Part shown: one piece after another, positions 42,408-51,330 of the stretch | How the letters are laid out: each line of letters opens with the position of its first letter | How positions within the stretch are numbered: position 1 is the stretch's first letter | Notes under the pieces: generated by a model | Told to the model about the DNA's origin: nothing | Database searches by the model: none | What the model saw: the letters and a program-made list of their open reading frames with translations, nothing else | DNA from: Mycobacterium sp. ST-F2 | GTDB taxonomy: Bacteria > Actinomycetota > Actinomycetes > Mycobacteriales > Mycobacteriaceae | Direction of reading: 5' to 3' | NCBI RefSeq assembly: GCF_001905655.1 | Contig: NZ_JMHT01000063.1 | Location: 1 to 64,000, forward strand | DNA length: 64,000 nt | Made by a program: the position numbers and the translations under genes

Positions 42408-43162
42408 TCGGTGATCCCGGCCAGCGCCAGCAGGTGTTCGGTTTCGGGTCCCTTCACCAGCGCCGCGGCCGCGGCGAGGTCCGTCGGCCCGAGGCCGTAC
42501 GACGGGCAGTCGCGCGCCAGCACGCACACGCCGCAGGCCGGGGTACGGGCGTGACAGACCCGGCGCCCGTGGAAGATCACGCGATGCGAGAGCAAGGTCC
42601 ACTCCTTGCGCGGGATCAACTCCCCGACCGCGTGTTCCACCTTCACCGGGTCTTCCTCGGCGGTCCAGCGCCAGCGTCGCACCAGCCGCCCGAAATGGGT
42701 GTCGACGGTGATCCCCGGGATGTCGAAAGCGTTGCCCAGGATGACGTTGGCGGTCTTGCGGCCGACGCCGGGCAGCGTCACCAGTTCGTCCAGGGTGTCG
42801 GGCACCTCGCCGTCGAAGCGGGCCACCAGTTCCTGGCCCAGCCCGATGATCGAATTCGCCTTGTTGCGGTAGAAGCCGGTGGGGCGGATCAGCTCCTCGA
42901 GCTCGGTCCGGTGGGCTTGCGCATAGTCCAGCGCCGTCGGGTATTTGGCGAACAATGCCGGCGTGGTGAGGTTCACCCTCTTATCCGTGCACTGTGCCGA
43001 CAGGATCGTGGCCACCGCCAGCTCCAGCGGATTGGTGAAATCCAGTTCGCAGTAGACGTGGGGAAACGCCAGCGCCAGTTCACGATTCATCCTCCGGGCA
43101 CGACGCACCAGACCCAGGTGGGTTTCGCGGTCGTATTTTGCGGTGGATCGTCGCGCAGGCAC
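42404..43162 (-). CDS. nth: Endonuclease III
   Basis: 252 aa from a GTG at 43162, matching where the M. tuberculosis protein begins; the frame is open to 43234. The helix-hairpin-helix LPGVGRKTANVIL holds the catalytic Lys, the catalytic Asp is in TVDTHFGR, and the [4Fe-4S] site is CHARTPACGVCVLARDC. Base-excision repair of oxidised pyrimidines. Start of a leftward nth-tlpA-nudix-marP run in which all genes overlap. Confidence 0.95.
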   Translation of the reverse strand: MPARRSTAKYDRETHLGLVRRARRMNRELALAFPHVYCELDFTNPLELAVATILSAQCTDKRVNLTTPALFAKYPTALDYAQAHRTELEELIRPTGFYRNKANSIIGLGQELVARFDGEVPDTLDELVTLPGVGRKTANVILGNAFDIPGITVDTHFGRLVRRWRWTAEEDPVKVEHAVGELIPRKEWTLLSHRVIFHGRRVCHARTPACGVCVLARDCPSYGLGPTDLAAAAALVKGPETEHLLALAGITE

Positions 43163-43255
43163 GCCGGTAAGCGTACTGAGAGAAGTCGGTAAGGATACTT
43201 TGACCGGCGTCGTTTCGTGATCACCCTGAGACATTCGGCGTGTTTACTTCTGCGT

Positions 43256-43606
43256 GTGTCCTGGTTGCTCGTGGTGTGCATTCCCGGGTTGCTCATGTTG
43301 GCAACCTTCGGGTTGAGCCGCCTCGAAGCCATGCTCGATACGTCCAAGGAGACGTACACCGCGGCCGACGTCAAAGCCTTCGTCGACAAGGTCAAAAACG
43401 CCTGGTCGGAACAGAGCGCGGCGCCCGGGACGTTGCCCCACCGCTCGGCACCCCGATTCGACGAACCGCGCGCGCTGGCGGCCCCGTCGCCGACGCGGGA
43501 CAACCCGCTCGGAGCCTTCGGTGAGCCCGAGTTACCCAGCCGTGCGTATGCCCACTATGCGGGCAATCCGCAATTTCGCGAGACTCGCCACGCAAATCGT
43601 GTGTAG
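43256..43606 (+). CDS. Small membrane protein, Rv3675-like
   Basis: 116 aa from a GTG at 43256 (43217 is an alternative ATG). One N-terminal transmembrane helix (LLVVCIPGLLMLATFGL), a helical region (TAADVKAFVDKVKNAW) and a Pro-rich polar tail. No recognised function. Precedes crp in the same direction with a 103-bp gap. Confidence 0.75.
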   Translation: MSWLLVVCIPGLLMLATFGLSRLEAMLDTSKETYTAADVKAFVDKVKNAWSEQSAAPGTLPHRSAPRFDEPRALAAPSPTRDNPLGAFGEPELPSRAYAHYAGNPQFRETRHANRV

Positions 43607-43709
43607 CGTGGCTGGTTGCGAAACGGCTTACCACTAGACTGACTTTGTTAACCAGTTCACTGGCTAGCTTGCGCGCGTTTCATATCACTCACCAGCCTTA
43701 GGGAGCAAC

Positions 43710-44384
43710 GTGGACGAGATCCTGGCGAGGGCCGGAATCTTCCAGGGTGTCGAGCCCACCGCGGTATCCGCACTGACCAAACAGCTGCAACCGGTCGACT
43801 TCCCCCGCGGACACACCGTGTTCGCCGAGGGCGAGCCCGGTGACCGCCTCTACATCATCATCTCCGGCAAGGTGAAGATCGGCCGCCGCTCGCCGGACGG
43901 CCGCGAGAACCTGCTGACCATCATGGGTCCGTCGGACATGTTCGGTGAGCTGTCGATCTTCGACCCGGGCCCCCGGACCTCGAGCGCCATCACCATCACC
44001 GAGGTGCGCGCGGTCTCGATGGACCGTGAGGCGCTGCGGGCGTGGATCGCGGACCGCCCGGAGATCGCCGAGCAGCTGCTGCGCGTGCTCGCCCGCCGGC
44101 TGCGTCGCACCAACAACAACCTCGCGGACCTGATCTTCACGGACGTGCCCGGCCGCGTGGCCAAGCAGCTGCTGCAGCTGGCCCAGCGGTTCGGTACCCA
44201 GGAGGGCGGCGCGCTGCGCGTCACCCACGACCTGACGCAGGAAGAGATCGCCCAGCTGGTCGGCGCCTCCCGCGAAACCGTGAACAAGGCACTCGCCGAC
44301 TTCGCGCACCGCGGCTGGATCCGGCTCGAGGGCAAGAGCGTGCTGATCTCCGACTCGGAGCGGCTGGCTCGCCGAGCGAGGTAG
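43710..44384 (+). CDS. crp: cAMP receptor protein (Rv3676)
   Basis: 224 aa, GTG start after an AGGGAG RBS. The cyclic nucleotide pocket is in GELSIFDPGPRTSSAITI (about 78-95), and the C-terminal HTH is LTQEEIAQLVGASRETVNKAL. It looks nearly identical to M. tuberculosis CRP as I remember it. Global regulator; the cyclase at 18885 is one likely cAMP source. Confidence 0.98.
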   Translation: MDEILARAGIFQGVEPTAVSALTKQLQPVDFPRGHTVFAEGEPGDRLYIIISGKVKIGRRSPDGRENLLTIMGPSDMFGELSIFDPGPRTSSAITITEVRAVSMDREALRAWIADRPEIAEQLLRVLARRLRRTNNNLADLIFTDVPGRVAKQLLQLAQRFGTQEGGALRVTHDLTQEEIAQLVGASRETVNKALADFAHRGWIRLEGKSVLISDSERLARRAR

Positions 44385-44393
44385 TTCTGACGT

Positions 44394-44425
44394 AGATGCC
44401 CCCGACAGTGTCGGGGGCATCTTTG
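44394..44425 (+). terminator. Rho-independent terminator of crp
   Basis: A stem of up to 14 bp (AGATGCCCCCGACA with TGTCGGGGGCATCT) followed by TTGT. It lies 10 nt after the crp stop and also faces the end of the convergent MBL gene. Confidence 0.85.
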
Positions 44426-44436
44426 TCTGGTCTGGT

Positions 44437-45240
44437 TCAGGCAGTGCGCAGGTAATCCAACTGGGCCTGCACCGATTTCTCGGCGGCGTCCCACAACTTC
44501 TGGTCGACGTCGGTGTAGACGTGCTCGACCACCTGCCGCGCCGACGCCTCCTCGCCGAGCACCTGCAAGGCGCCCCGCACCTGGTCCAGCCGTTCCTCGC
44601 GGTGCGCCAGGTACATGGCCGACACCGCGGCCAGATCGGCCAGGTCGGGACCGTGCCCGGGTAGGACGGTCCGCCGCCCCAGCCCCTGCAAGCGCCGCAG
44701 TGACTCCAGGTAGTCGCGCAGGCTGCCGTCTTCGTTGTCGATGACGGTCGTGCCGCGGCCCAGCACGGTGTCGGCGGTCAGCACTGGACCCTTCCCGTCG
44801 CTGCGCTCGCCCCTGACGTCGTCGACCAGGAACGACAGCGAATCCGCGGTATGCCCCGGCGTCGCCATCACCGTGATCCGCAGCCCCGCGGCGTCGATCA
44901 CCTCGCCATCGGTGAGCGGGCCGCCCAGGCCCCGCAGGAACCCGCTGCCCACCGACCGCACCACCGCGCCGGTCAACGCGACCAGCTTGTCGATGCCACC
45001 GGTGTGGTCGTCGTGCTTGTGGCTGATCAGCACCAGCGGAATCTTGCCGAGCGCGGCGATCCGCTCGAGGTGCGCATCGTCATCGGGCCCCGGATCGACG
45101 ATGACCATCTCGTCACTACCGCGCCCACGCAGCACCCAGGTGTTGGTGCCGTCGAGCGTCATGATCCCCGGGTTGTCGCACAGCAGTACCGAGGCCGATT
45201 CCGTCACCGGCCGCAGCACGCCATACGCCGGATGAGTCAC
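44437..45240 (-). CDS. Metallo-beta-lactamase fold hydrolase (Rv3677c)
   Basis: 267 aa from a GTG at 45240 overlapping the upstream stop. The MBL metal motif is ISHKHDDHTGG, with later ligands in ATPGHTADS and VLTADTVLG, and a final His in LPGHGPDL. Length and C-terminal winged region (SARQVVEHVY) fit the LACTB2/glyoxalase II-like group. Substrate unknown; RNA hydrolysis is known for eukaryotic LACTB2. Coupled to the RidA-like gene. Confidence 0.87.
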   Translation of the reverse strand: MTHPAYGVLRPVTESASVLLCDNPGIMTLDGTNTWVLRGRGSDEMVIVDPGPDDDAHLERIAALGKIPLVLISHKHDDHTGGIDKLVALTGAVVRSVGSGFLRGLGGPLTDGEVIDAAGLRITVMATPGHTADSLSFLVDDVRGERSDGKGPVLTADTVLGRGTTVIDNEDGSLRDYLESLRRLQGLGRRTVLPGHGPDLADLAAVSAMYLAHREERLDQVRGALQVLGEEASARQVVEHVYTDVDQKLWDAAEKSVQAQLDYLRTA

Positions 45241-45692
45241 GCCACCTCGACGATCAGCTCCACCTCGACCGGCGCATTCAGCGGCAACTCGGATACCCCG
45301 ACTGCCGACCGGGCGTGCGAACCGGCCGGGCCGAACACCTCGCCCAGCAACTCGGACGCCCCGTTGATCACACCGGGCTGGCCGTTGAATCCGGGTGCAG
45401 AGGCGACGAATCCGACGACCTTGACCACCCGGACCACCGAGTCGATACCGACCAGCGAGTGCACAGCGGCGAGCGCATTCAACGCGCACACGCGGGCCAG
45501 GGCCTTGCCGTCCTCAGCGGTGACCTCGGCGCCGACCTTGCCCTCGGCGGGCAGCTTGCCGCCCTGCATGGGCAGCTGGCCCGAGGTGTAGACGAGGTTC
45601 CCGGTACGGACGGCGGGGACGTAAGCGGCAAGGGGCGCAACGACTTCCGGCAGCTCGATGCCGAGCTCGGCCAACCGGTCGGAGACGGTCAC
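45237..45692 (-). CDS. RidA/YjgF-family protein (Rv3678c)
   Basis: 151 aa, GTG start. YTSGQLPMQGG near the N-terminus and CALNALAAVHSL are the family hallmarks. RidA proteins deaminate reactive enamine/imine intermediates. The catalytic Arg of canonical RidA is not obvious, so this may be another YjgF subgroup. Overlaps both neighbours by 4 nt. Confidence 0.85.
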   Translation of the reverse strand: MTVSDRLAELGIELPEVVAPLAAYVPAVRTGNLVYTSGQLPMQGGKLPAEGKVGAEVTAEDGKALARVCALNALAAVHSLVGIDSVVRVVKVVGFVASAPGFNGQPGVINGASELLGEVFGPAGSHARSAVGVSELPLNAPVEVELIVEVA

Positions 45693-45850
45693 TTCGGCCG
45701 CTTCAGGTATGCGACGTGCTGCTCACCGCTCGGGTTGGCCAGCACCGACACCAGCTCCCACCCGTCCTGGCCCCACTGGTCCAGGATCTGCTTGGTGGCG
45801 TGGATCAGCAACGGGACGGTGGCGTACTCCCACCGGGTCGGTTCGCTCAT
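45689..45850 (-). CDS. Small DUF4177-like protein (Rv3678A-type)
   Basis: 53 aa from the ATG at 45850. WEYATVPLL and QDGWELVSV match the DUF4177 pattern. No further function known. It overlaps the RidA-like gene by 4 nt and is divergent from bagA by 48 bp, so it starts a three-gene leftward unit. Confidence 0.8.
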   Translation of the reverse strand: MSEPTRWEYATVPLLIHATKQILDQWGQDGWELVSVLANPSGEQHVAYLKRPK

Positions 45851-45898
45851 GCCGCCGAGCTTATCGGCCGAGGGGTACCGCATGGTTAACATGCTGGG

Positions 45899-46939
45899 GT
45901 GACCTCCGAATCGACGGGCCGAACCCACACCGGTTGGCCCGCGCGCCTGGACCAGGCGCGCCTCCATTTCGTCACCGGCAAGGGCGGTACCGGCAAAACC
46001 ACCGTCGCCGCCGCGCTGGCGCTGGCGCTGGCCGCCGGCGGCCGCAGCGTCCTGCTGGTCGAGGTCGAGGGGCGGCAGGGCATCGCGCAGCTTTTCGACG
46101 TGCCGCCGCTGCCGTACGGGGAGCAGAAGATCGCCACCGCCGAAGGCGGCGGGCAGGTGAACGCGCTGGCCATCGACACCGAGGCCGCGTTCCTGGAGTA
46201 CCTGGACATGTTCTACAACCTCGGCATCGCCGGCCGCGCCATGAAGCGCATCGGTGCCGTCGAGTTCGCCACCACGATCGCACCCGGTCTGCGTGACGTG
46301 CTGCTCACCGGCAAGATCAAAGAGGTCGTCGTCCGCAACGGCAAGACCGCCAAGGAACTCAAGGGCCAGCGTCCGTACGACGCCGTCGTCGTCGACGCCC
46401 CGCCGACGGGCCGCATCTCCCGCTTCCTCGACGTCACCAAGGCCGTCTCGGATCTGGCCAAGGGCGGCCCGGTGCATTCGCAGGCCGACGGCGTCGTGAA
46501 GCTGTTGCACTCGGAGCTCACCGCCATCCACCTGGTCACCCTGCTGGAGGCGCTGCCCGTGCAGGAGACCCTGGAGGCCATCGAGGAACTCCGCGAACTG
46601 GAACTGCCGATCGGCAGCGTCATCGTCAACCGCAACATCCCGGCGTACCTGTCGCAGGATGATCTGGCGAAGGCCGCCGAGGGCGTCGTCGACGCCGACG
46701 CGGTCCGCGCCGGGCTGGCCGACGCCGGAATCACCTTGTCCGACAGCGATTTCGCCGGACTGCTCACCGAGACCATCCAGCACGCGACGCGCATGATGGC
46801 GCGCGCCGAGAGCGCCGACCAGCTGGACGCCCTCGAAGTGCCCCGCCTGGAACTGCCCGCCCTGCCCGACGGGGTCGACCTGGGCAGCCTGTACGAACTC
46901 GCCGAAGCACTCGAGCAGCAAGGGGTTGGGACCAGATGA
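45899..46939 (+). CDS. bagA: ArsA/GET3-family ATPase BagA (Rv3679)
   Basis: 346 aa, GTG start. Deviant Walker A GKGGTGKTT begins at about residue 24; VVDAPPTGR is the switch region. It overlaps bagB by 4 nt. In M. tuberculosis Rv3679-Rv3680 form BagAB, a complex that protects against glycerol- and nitric oxide-linked toxicity. Probably a cytosolic heteromer. Confidence 0.93.
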   Translation: MTSESTGRTHTGWPARLDQARLHFVTGKGGTGKTTVAAALALALAAGGRSVLLVEVEGRQGIAQLFDVPPLPYGEQKIATAEGGGQVNALAIDTEAAFLEYLDMFYNLGIAGRAMKRIGAVEFATTIAPGLRDVLLTGKIKEVVVRNGKTAKELKGQRPYDAVVVDAPPTGRISRFLDVTKAVSDLAKGGPVHSQADGVVKLLHSELTAIHLVTLLEALPVQETLEAIEELRELELPIGSVIVNRNIPAYLSQDDLAKAAEGVVDADAVRAGLADAGITLSDSDFAGLLTETIQHATRMMARAESADQLDALEVPRLELPALPDGVDLGSLYELAEALEQQGVGTR

Positions 46940-48075
46940 GCGGCAAGCCCTTGAAGCTCGACATGCACGCGATCCTCTCGGACACCGCGAATCGCGTCGT
47001 GGTGTGCTGCGGCGCGGGCGGCGTCGGCAAGACCACCACGGCCGCCGCGATGGCGCTGCGGGCCGCCGAGTACGGCCGCACCGTCGTGGTGCTGACCATC
47101 GACCCGGCCAAGCGACTGGCGCAGGCCCTCGGCATCAAGGACCTGGGCAACACCCCGCAGCGGGTGCCGCTGGCACCGGAGGTGCCGGGTGAGCTCTACG
47201 CGATGATGCTGGACATGCGCCGCACCTTCGACGAGATGGTGGTGCAGTACTCCGGCGAAGACCGGGCCGACGCGATTCTGGAGAACCAGTTCTACCAAAC
47301 CGTCGCGACGTCGCTCTCGGGCACGCAGGAGTACATGGCGATGGAGAAACTCGGCCAGCTGCTGGCCGAGGACAAGTGGGATCTGGTCGTCGTCGACACC
47401 CCGCCGTCGCGCAACGCGCTGGACTTCCTCGATGCGCCGAAGCGCCTCGGCAACTTCATGGACAGCCGCCTGTGGCGGCTGCTGCTCGGACCGGGCCGCG
47501 GCATCGGCCGGCTGGTCACCGGGGCCATGGGCCTGGCGATGAAGGCGCTGTCGACGGTGCTGGGTTCGCAGATGCTCTCCGACGCAGCCGGTTTCGTGCA
47601 GTCCCTGGACGCCACGTTCGGCGGGTTCCGGGAGAAGGCCGACCGCACCTACGAACTGCTCAAGCGCCCCGGTACGCGGTTCGTCGTGGTCTCGGCCGCC
47701 GAGCCCGATGCGCTGCGGGAGGCGTCGTTCTTCGTCGACCGGCTGTCGCAGGAGCAGATGCCGCTGGCCGGCCTCATCCTCAACCGCACCCACCCGATGC
47801 TGTGCGAGCTGACCGCCGACGCGGCCGACGAGGCCGCCGCCAAGCTGGAGCAGTCCGGCCAGGACGCCGACGCGCTGGCCGCGGCGACCCTCCGGATCCA
47901 CGCGAACCGCACCATCATCTCCAAGCGTGAGGTGCGGCTGCTGTCGCGGTTCACCGGGGCCAACCCGCACGTGGCGTTGGTGGGCGTGCCGTCACTGCCG
48001 TTCGAGGTGTCCGACCTGGAGGCACTGCGGGCCATCGCCGATCAGATCACCGGAGATGTCGTGAAAGCCGGATAA
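46936..48075 (+). CDS. bagB: ArsA/GET3-family ATPase BagB (Rv3680)
   Basis: 379 aa. Walker A variant GAGGVGKTT (about 29-37) and VVDTPPSRNALDFLD are clear; the second half contains GLILNRTHPM. Paralogous to BagA and coupled to it. Both subunits keep the P-loop Lys, so both could hydrolyse ATP. Confidence 0.93.
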   Translation: MSGKPLKLDMHAILSDTANRVVVCCGAGGVGKTTTAAAMALRAAEYGRTVVVLTIDPAKRLAQALGIKDLGNTPQRVPLAPEVPGELYAMMLDMRRTFDEMVVQYSGEDRADAILENQFYQTVATSLSGTQEYMAMEKLGQLLAEDKWDLVVVDTPPSRNALDFLDAPKRLGNFMDSRLWRLLLGPGRGIGRLVTGAMGLAMKALSTVLGSQMLSDAAGFVQSLDATFGGFREKADRTYELLKRPGTRFVVVSAAEPDALREASFFVDRLSQEQMPLAGLILNRTHPMLCELTADAADEAAAKLEQSGQDADALAAATLRIHANRTIISKREVRLLSRFTGANPHVALVGVPSLPFEVSDLEALRAIADQITGDVVKAG

Positions 48076-48094
48076 GCAGCCGGCTGTAAATGCT

Positions 48095-48128
48095 TGTGCC
48101 CGGGATTTCCTAGGAAATCCCGGGCACA
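48095..48128. terminator. 34-bp perfect palindrome between bagB and whiB4
   Basis: The sequence is its own reverse complement (17 + 17, starting TGTGCCCGGGATTTCCT). It sits 20 nt after bagB and 17 nt after the end of convergent whiB4, so it is suited to terminate both. Confidence 0.85.
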
Positions 48129-48144
48129 GCTGTATATAGGTCTG

Positions 48145-48528
48145 TCAGACCGCGTTGCGGTGCTTGCGCTGGGTGGCGAAGAACTCCGCCCAGGACACCA
48201 CCTCGGGGTGCTGTTTGAGGAGGGCGCGGCGCTGCCGCTCGGTCATGCCGCCCCAGACGCCGAATTCGACGCGGTTGTCGAGGGCGTCGGCACCGCATTC
48301 GACGATCACCGGGCAATGCCTGCAGATGACCGCGGCCTTGCGCTGGGCGGCGCCACGGACGAAGAGCTCGTCGGGGTCGGCCTGCCGACACCGAGCCTGG
48401 GAGACCCAGGCAATTCGGGCTTCTGCTTCAGGTTGGACCACACCCTGTATCGCGCCGTTTCCGGCCTGGGGAGCGATTGTCGCGCGAACTACTGGCTGTG
48501 TACCTGCCACCAGCGATCCCTTCGTCAC
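48145..48528 (-). CDS. whiB4: Iron-sulfur regulator WhiB4
   Basis: 127 aa from a GTG at 48528 with GGGAG upstream (a later GTG at 48510 also has an RBS). Four cluster cysteines: ARCRQ, then CRHCPVIVEC; followed by GVWGG. The [4Fe-4S] cluster responds to oxygen and NO; WhiB4 also acts as a thiol reductase and nucleoid protein in M. tuberculosis (Rv3681c). Confidence 0.95.
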   Translation of the reverse strand: MTKGSLVAGTQPVVRATIAPQAGNGAIQGVVQPEAEARIAWVSQARCRQADPDELFVRGAAQRKAAVICRHCPVIVECGADALDNRVEFGVWGGMTERQRRALLKQHPEVVSWAEFFATQRKHRNAV

Positions 48529-48568
48529 ACCGTCTCCCGACGGCCGTGTCCTCCCGAGTAGACCACTG

Positions 48569-48615
48569 ATGCGATCTACGCCACATTGCGGCTAGTAGTG
48601 TTACCTAGATCGCAT
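48569..48615. repeat. Inverted repeat upstream of whiB4
   Basis: Perfect 10-bp arms ATGCGATCTA (48569-48578) and TAGATCGCAT (48606-48615), 27 bp apart, in the 263-bp gap between whiB4 and ponA2. A candidate operator for one or both; no binding protein is suggested by the sequence. Confidence 0.6.
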
Positions 48616-48791
48616 TGTGTGTTCAAGTTAGGTGCTCAGGGGCCTTTTGCGCAATGGGTCAGAGGCCGCTTTTTTGGGACGTGTGTCCAAACGTTAATTT
48701 TTGCCCGTGTCGCAGCCCCCTAGATGCCCTAAGGACGTGGTAATCGACCAGCACTCAGCTGCTGGCCACCACGGTCGCTAGGCTGTACCCC

Positions 48792-51227
48792 ATGCCCGAG
48801 CGACCGCAGAACCGTCCGCCGACCGCGGTCACCGTCATCAAGATGACGTGGTGCGTTCTGCTCGCGAGCGTGGTGCTCGCCGCGATGATGTTCCCGCTCA
48901 TCGGGGGTGTCGGCCTGATGTCCAACCGGGCATCCGACGTCGTGGCCAACGGTTCAGCCCAGCTCGTCGAAGGTGACGCACCCGCCGTGTCCACCATGGT
49001 GGACGCCAAGGGCAACCCCATCGCGTGGCTGTATTCGCAGCGCCGTTTCGAGGTGCCGAGCGATCAGATCGCCAACACCATGAAGCTGGCCATCGTCTCG
49101 ATCGAGGACAAACGGTTTGCCGAGCACAACGGGGTTGACTGGAAGGGCACCCTGACGGGGCTGTCCGGCTACATGTCGGGTTCGGCCGATACCCGCGGTG
49201 GATCCACCATCGAGCAGCAGTACGTGAAGAACTACCAGCTGCTCGTGGTCGCGCAGAGTGACGCCGAACGGCGGGCCGCCATCGAGACCACCCCGGCGCG
49301 CAAGCTGCGCGAAATCCGCATGGCGCTGACCCTGGACAAGACGTTCACCAAGTCCGAGATCCTGACGCGCTACCTGAACCTGGTGTCGTTCGGCAACGGC
49401 GCGTTCGGCATCCAGGATGCCGCCCAGACGTACTTCGGCATCAACGCCAACCAGCTGAACTGGCAGCAGGCCGCACTGCTCGCCGGCATGGTGCAGTCGA
49501 CCAGCGGACTGGATCCGTACGTCAACCCCGACGGCGCCCTGGCACGTCGAAACCTGGTGCTGGACACCATGATCCAGAACGTTCCGCAGGAAGCCGAGGC
49601 CCTGCGCGCCGCAAAGGCCGAGCCGCTCGGCATCCTGCCGCAGCCCAACCAGCTGCCCCGCGGCTGCATCGCCGCCGGTGACCGCGCCTTCTTCTGCGAC
49701 TACGTGCTCGACTATCTGTCGAAGGCCGGCATCAGCAAGGACCAGGTCGCCAAGGGCGGCTACCTGATCCGCACCACGATCGACCCCGACATCCAGAACT
49801 CGGTGAAGTCGTCCATCGACGGCATCGCCTCCCCCGGCATCGACGGCATCGCCAGCGTCATGAGCGTCATCCGGCCCGGCAAGGACAACCACCAGGTGGT
49901 GGCGATGGCCAGCAACCGGACCTACGGCCTCAACACCGCGGCCGGGGAAACCATGCAGCCACAACCGTTCTCGTTGGTGGGTGACGGCGCCGGCTCCATC
50001 TTCAAGCTGTTCACCACCGCCGCGGCCATGGACATGGGCATGGGCATCAACGCGCAGCTGGACGTGCCCGGCCGGTTCGAGGCCAAGGGTCTGGGCAGCG
50101 GTGGCGCCAAGGGCTGCCCGAAAGACAAGTGGTGCGTCGAGAACGACGGCCGCTACCGGGGCAGCATGAACATCACCGACGCCCTGGCGTCGTCGCCGAA
50201 CACCGGGTTCGCCAAGCTGATCTCGCAGATCGGTGTCCCGCGCACCGTCGACATGGCGGTCAAGCTGGGGCTGCGGTCGTACGCAGCACCGGGCACCGCA
50301 CGGCCGTACGACCCGAACAGCAACGAGAGCCTGTCCGACTTCATCAAGCGGCAGAACATCGGTTCGTTCACCCTCGGCCCGTTCGAGGTCAACGCCCTCG
50401 AACTGTCCAATGTCGCGGCCACGCTCGCCTCGGGCGGTACCTGGTGCCCGCCCAACCCGGTGGACAAGGTGTTCGACCGGCACGGCAACGAGGTCTCGGT
50501 GACCACCCAGACCTGTGAGCAGGCGGTCCCCGAGGGCCTGGCCAACACGCTGGCCAACGCGATGAACAAGGACGCCATCAGCGGCACCGGCGCGGGCGCC
50601 GCGCAGTCGGTCGGCTGGACCTTCCCCATGTCCGGAAAGACGGGCACCACCGAGGCCCACCGGTCATCGGCGTTCCTGGGCTTCACCAGCGCCTTCGCCG
50701 CCGCCAACTACATCTACGACGACTCCACGACGCCGTCGGATCTGTGTTCGTTCCCGCTGCGCCAGTGCGGCCGCGGTGATCTCTACGGTGGTCATGAGCC
50801 GGCCCGCACCTGGTTCACCGCGATGAAGCAGTTCACGCCGCCCAACGTGGTGATGCCGCCGACCGACCCGCGCTACGTGGACGGTGGACCGGGCTCGAAG
50901 GTGCCGAGCGTCGCGGGCATGGACATCGACCTGGCGCAGACCCGCGTGAAGGAAGCCGGCTTCCAGCTGGCCCCGCAGCCGTCGTGGGTCAACAGCGCGT
51001 CGCCGTCGGGCCAGGTGATCGGCACCTCCCCGTCGGGCCAGACCATCCCCGGCTCGATCGTCACGATCCTGGTGAGCAACGGCATCGCGCCGCCTCCGCC
51101 GCCACCCCCGCCAGTGGGGATTCCGGGGCTCGACGGCCTGCCGCCGGTACAGATCGGGTCGACGGTCGTGGAGATTCCCGGCCTGCCGCCCATCACGGTG
51201 CCGGTGCTCGGCCCCCCGCCCCCATAG
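48792..51227 (+). CDS. ponA2: Bifunctional class A penicillin-binding protein PonA2
   Basis: 811 aa. One N-terminal transmembrane helix, then a glycosyltransferase domain (catalytic Glu105 in SIEDKRF; GGSTIEQQYVKN) and a transpeptidase domain with Ser402-x-x-Lys (SIFK), SPNTG as SxN, and KTGTT. A single PASTA domain lies near 690-760, and the tail is Pro-rich (PPPPPPPP). Peptidoglycan synthase linked to stress and dormancy survival in mycobacteria. Confidence 0.96.
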   Translation: MPERPQNRPPTAVTVIKMTWCVLLASVVLAAMMFPLIGGVGLMSNRASDVVANGSAQLVEGDAPAVSTMVDAKGNPIAWLYSQRRFEVPSDQIANTMKLAIVSIEDKRFAEHNGVDWKGTLTGLSGYMSGSADTRGGSTIEQQYVKNYQLLVVAQSDAERRAAIETTPARKLREIRMALTLDKTFTKSEILTRYLNLVSFGNGAFGIQDAAQTYFGINANQLNWQQAALLAGMVQSTSGLDPYVNPDGALARRNLVLDTMIQNVPQEAEALRAAKAEPLGILPQPNQLPRGCIAAGDRAFFCDYVLDYLSKAGISKDQVAKGGYLIRTTIDPDIQNSVKSSIDGIASPGIDGIASVMSVIRPGKDNHQVVAMASNRTYGLNTAAGETMQPQPFSLVGDGAGSIFKLFTTAAAMDMGMGINAQLDVPGRFEAKGLGSGGAKGCPKDKWCVENDGRYRGSMNITDALASSPNTGFAKLISQIGVPRTVDMAVKLGLRSYAAPGTARPYDPNSNESLSDFIKRQNIGSFTLGPFEVNALELSNVAATLASGGTWCPPNPVDKVFDRHGNEVSVTTQTCEQAVPEGLANTLANAMNKDAISGTGAGAAQSVGWTFPMSGKTGTTEAHRSSAFLGFTSAFAAANYIYDDSTTPSDLCSFPLRQCGRGDLYGGHEPARTWFTAMKQFTPPNVVMPPTDPRYVDGGPGSKVPSVAGMDIDLAQTRVKEAGFQLAPQPSWVNSASPSGQVIGTSPSGQTIPGSIVTILVSNGIAPPPPPPPPVGIPGLDGLPPVQIGSTVVEIPGLPPITVPVLGPPPP

Positions 51228-51330
51228 GCCCGGCAGAAACCTCAGAACGACCTAAGCCAACCCTGTGGGCTTTCTAACGATGACCAGCGACAACGGGCCA
51301 ATTACCGGGCTGAGCAAGTAGGCTGCCTGC

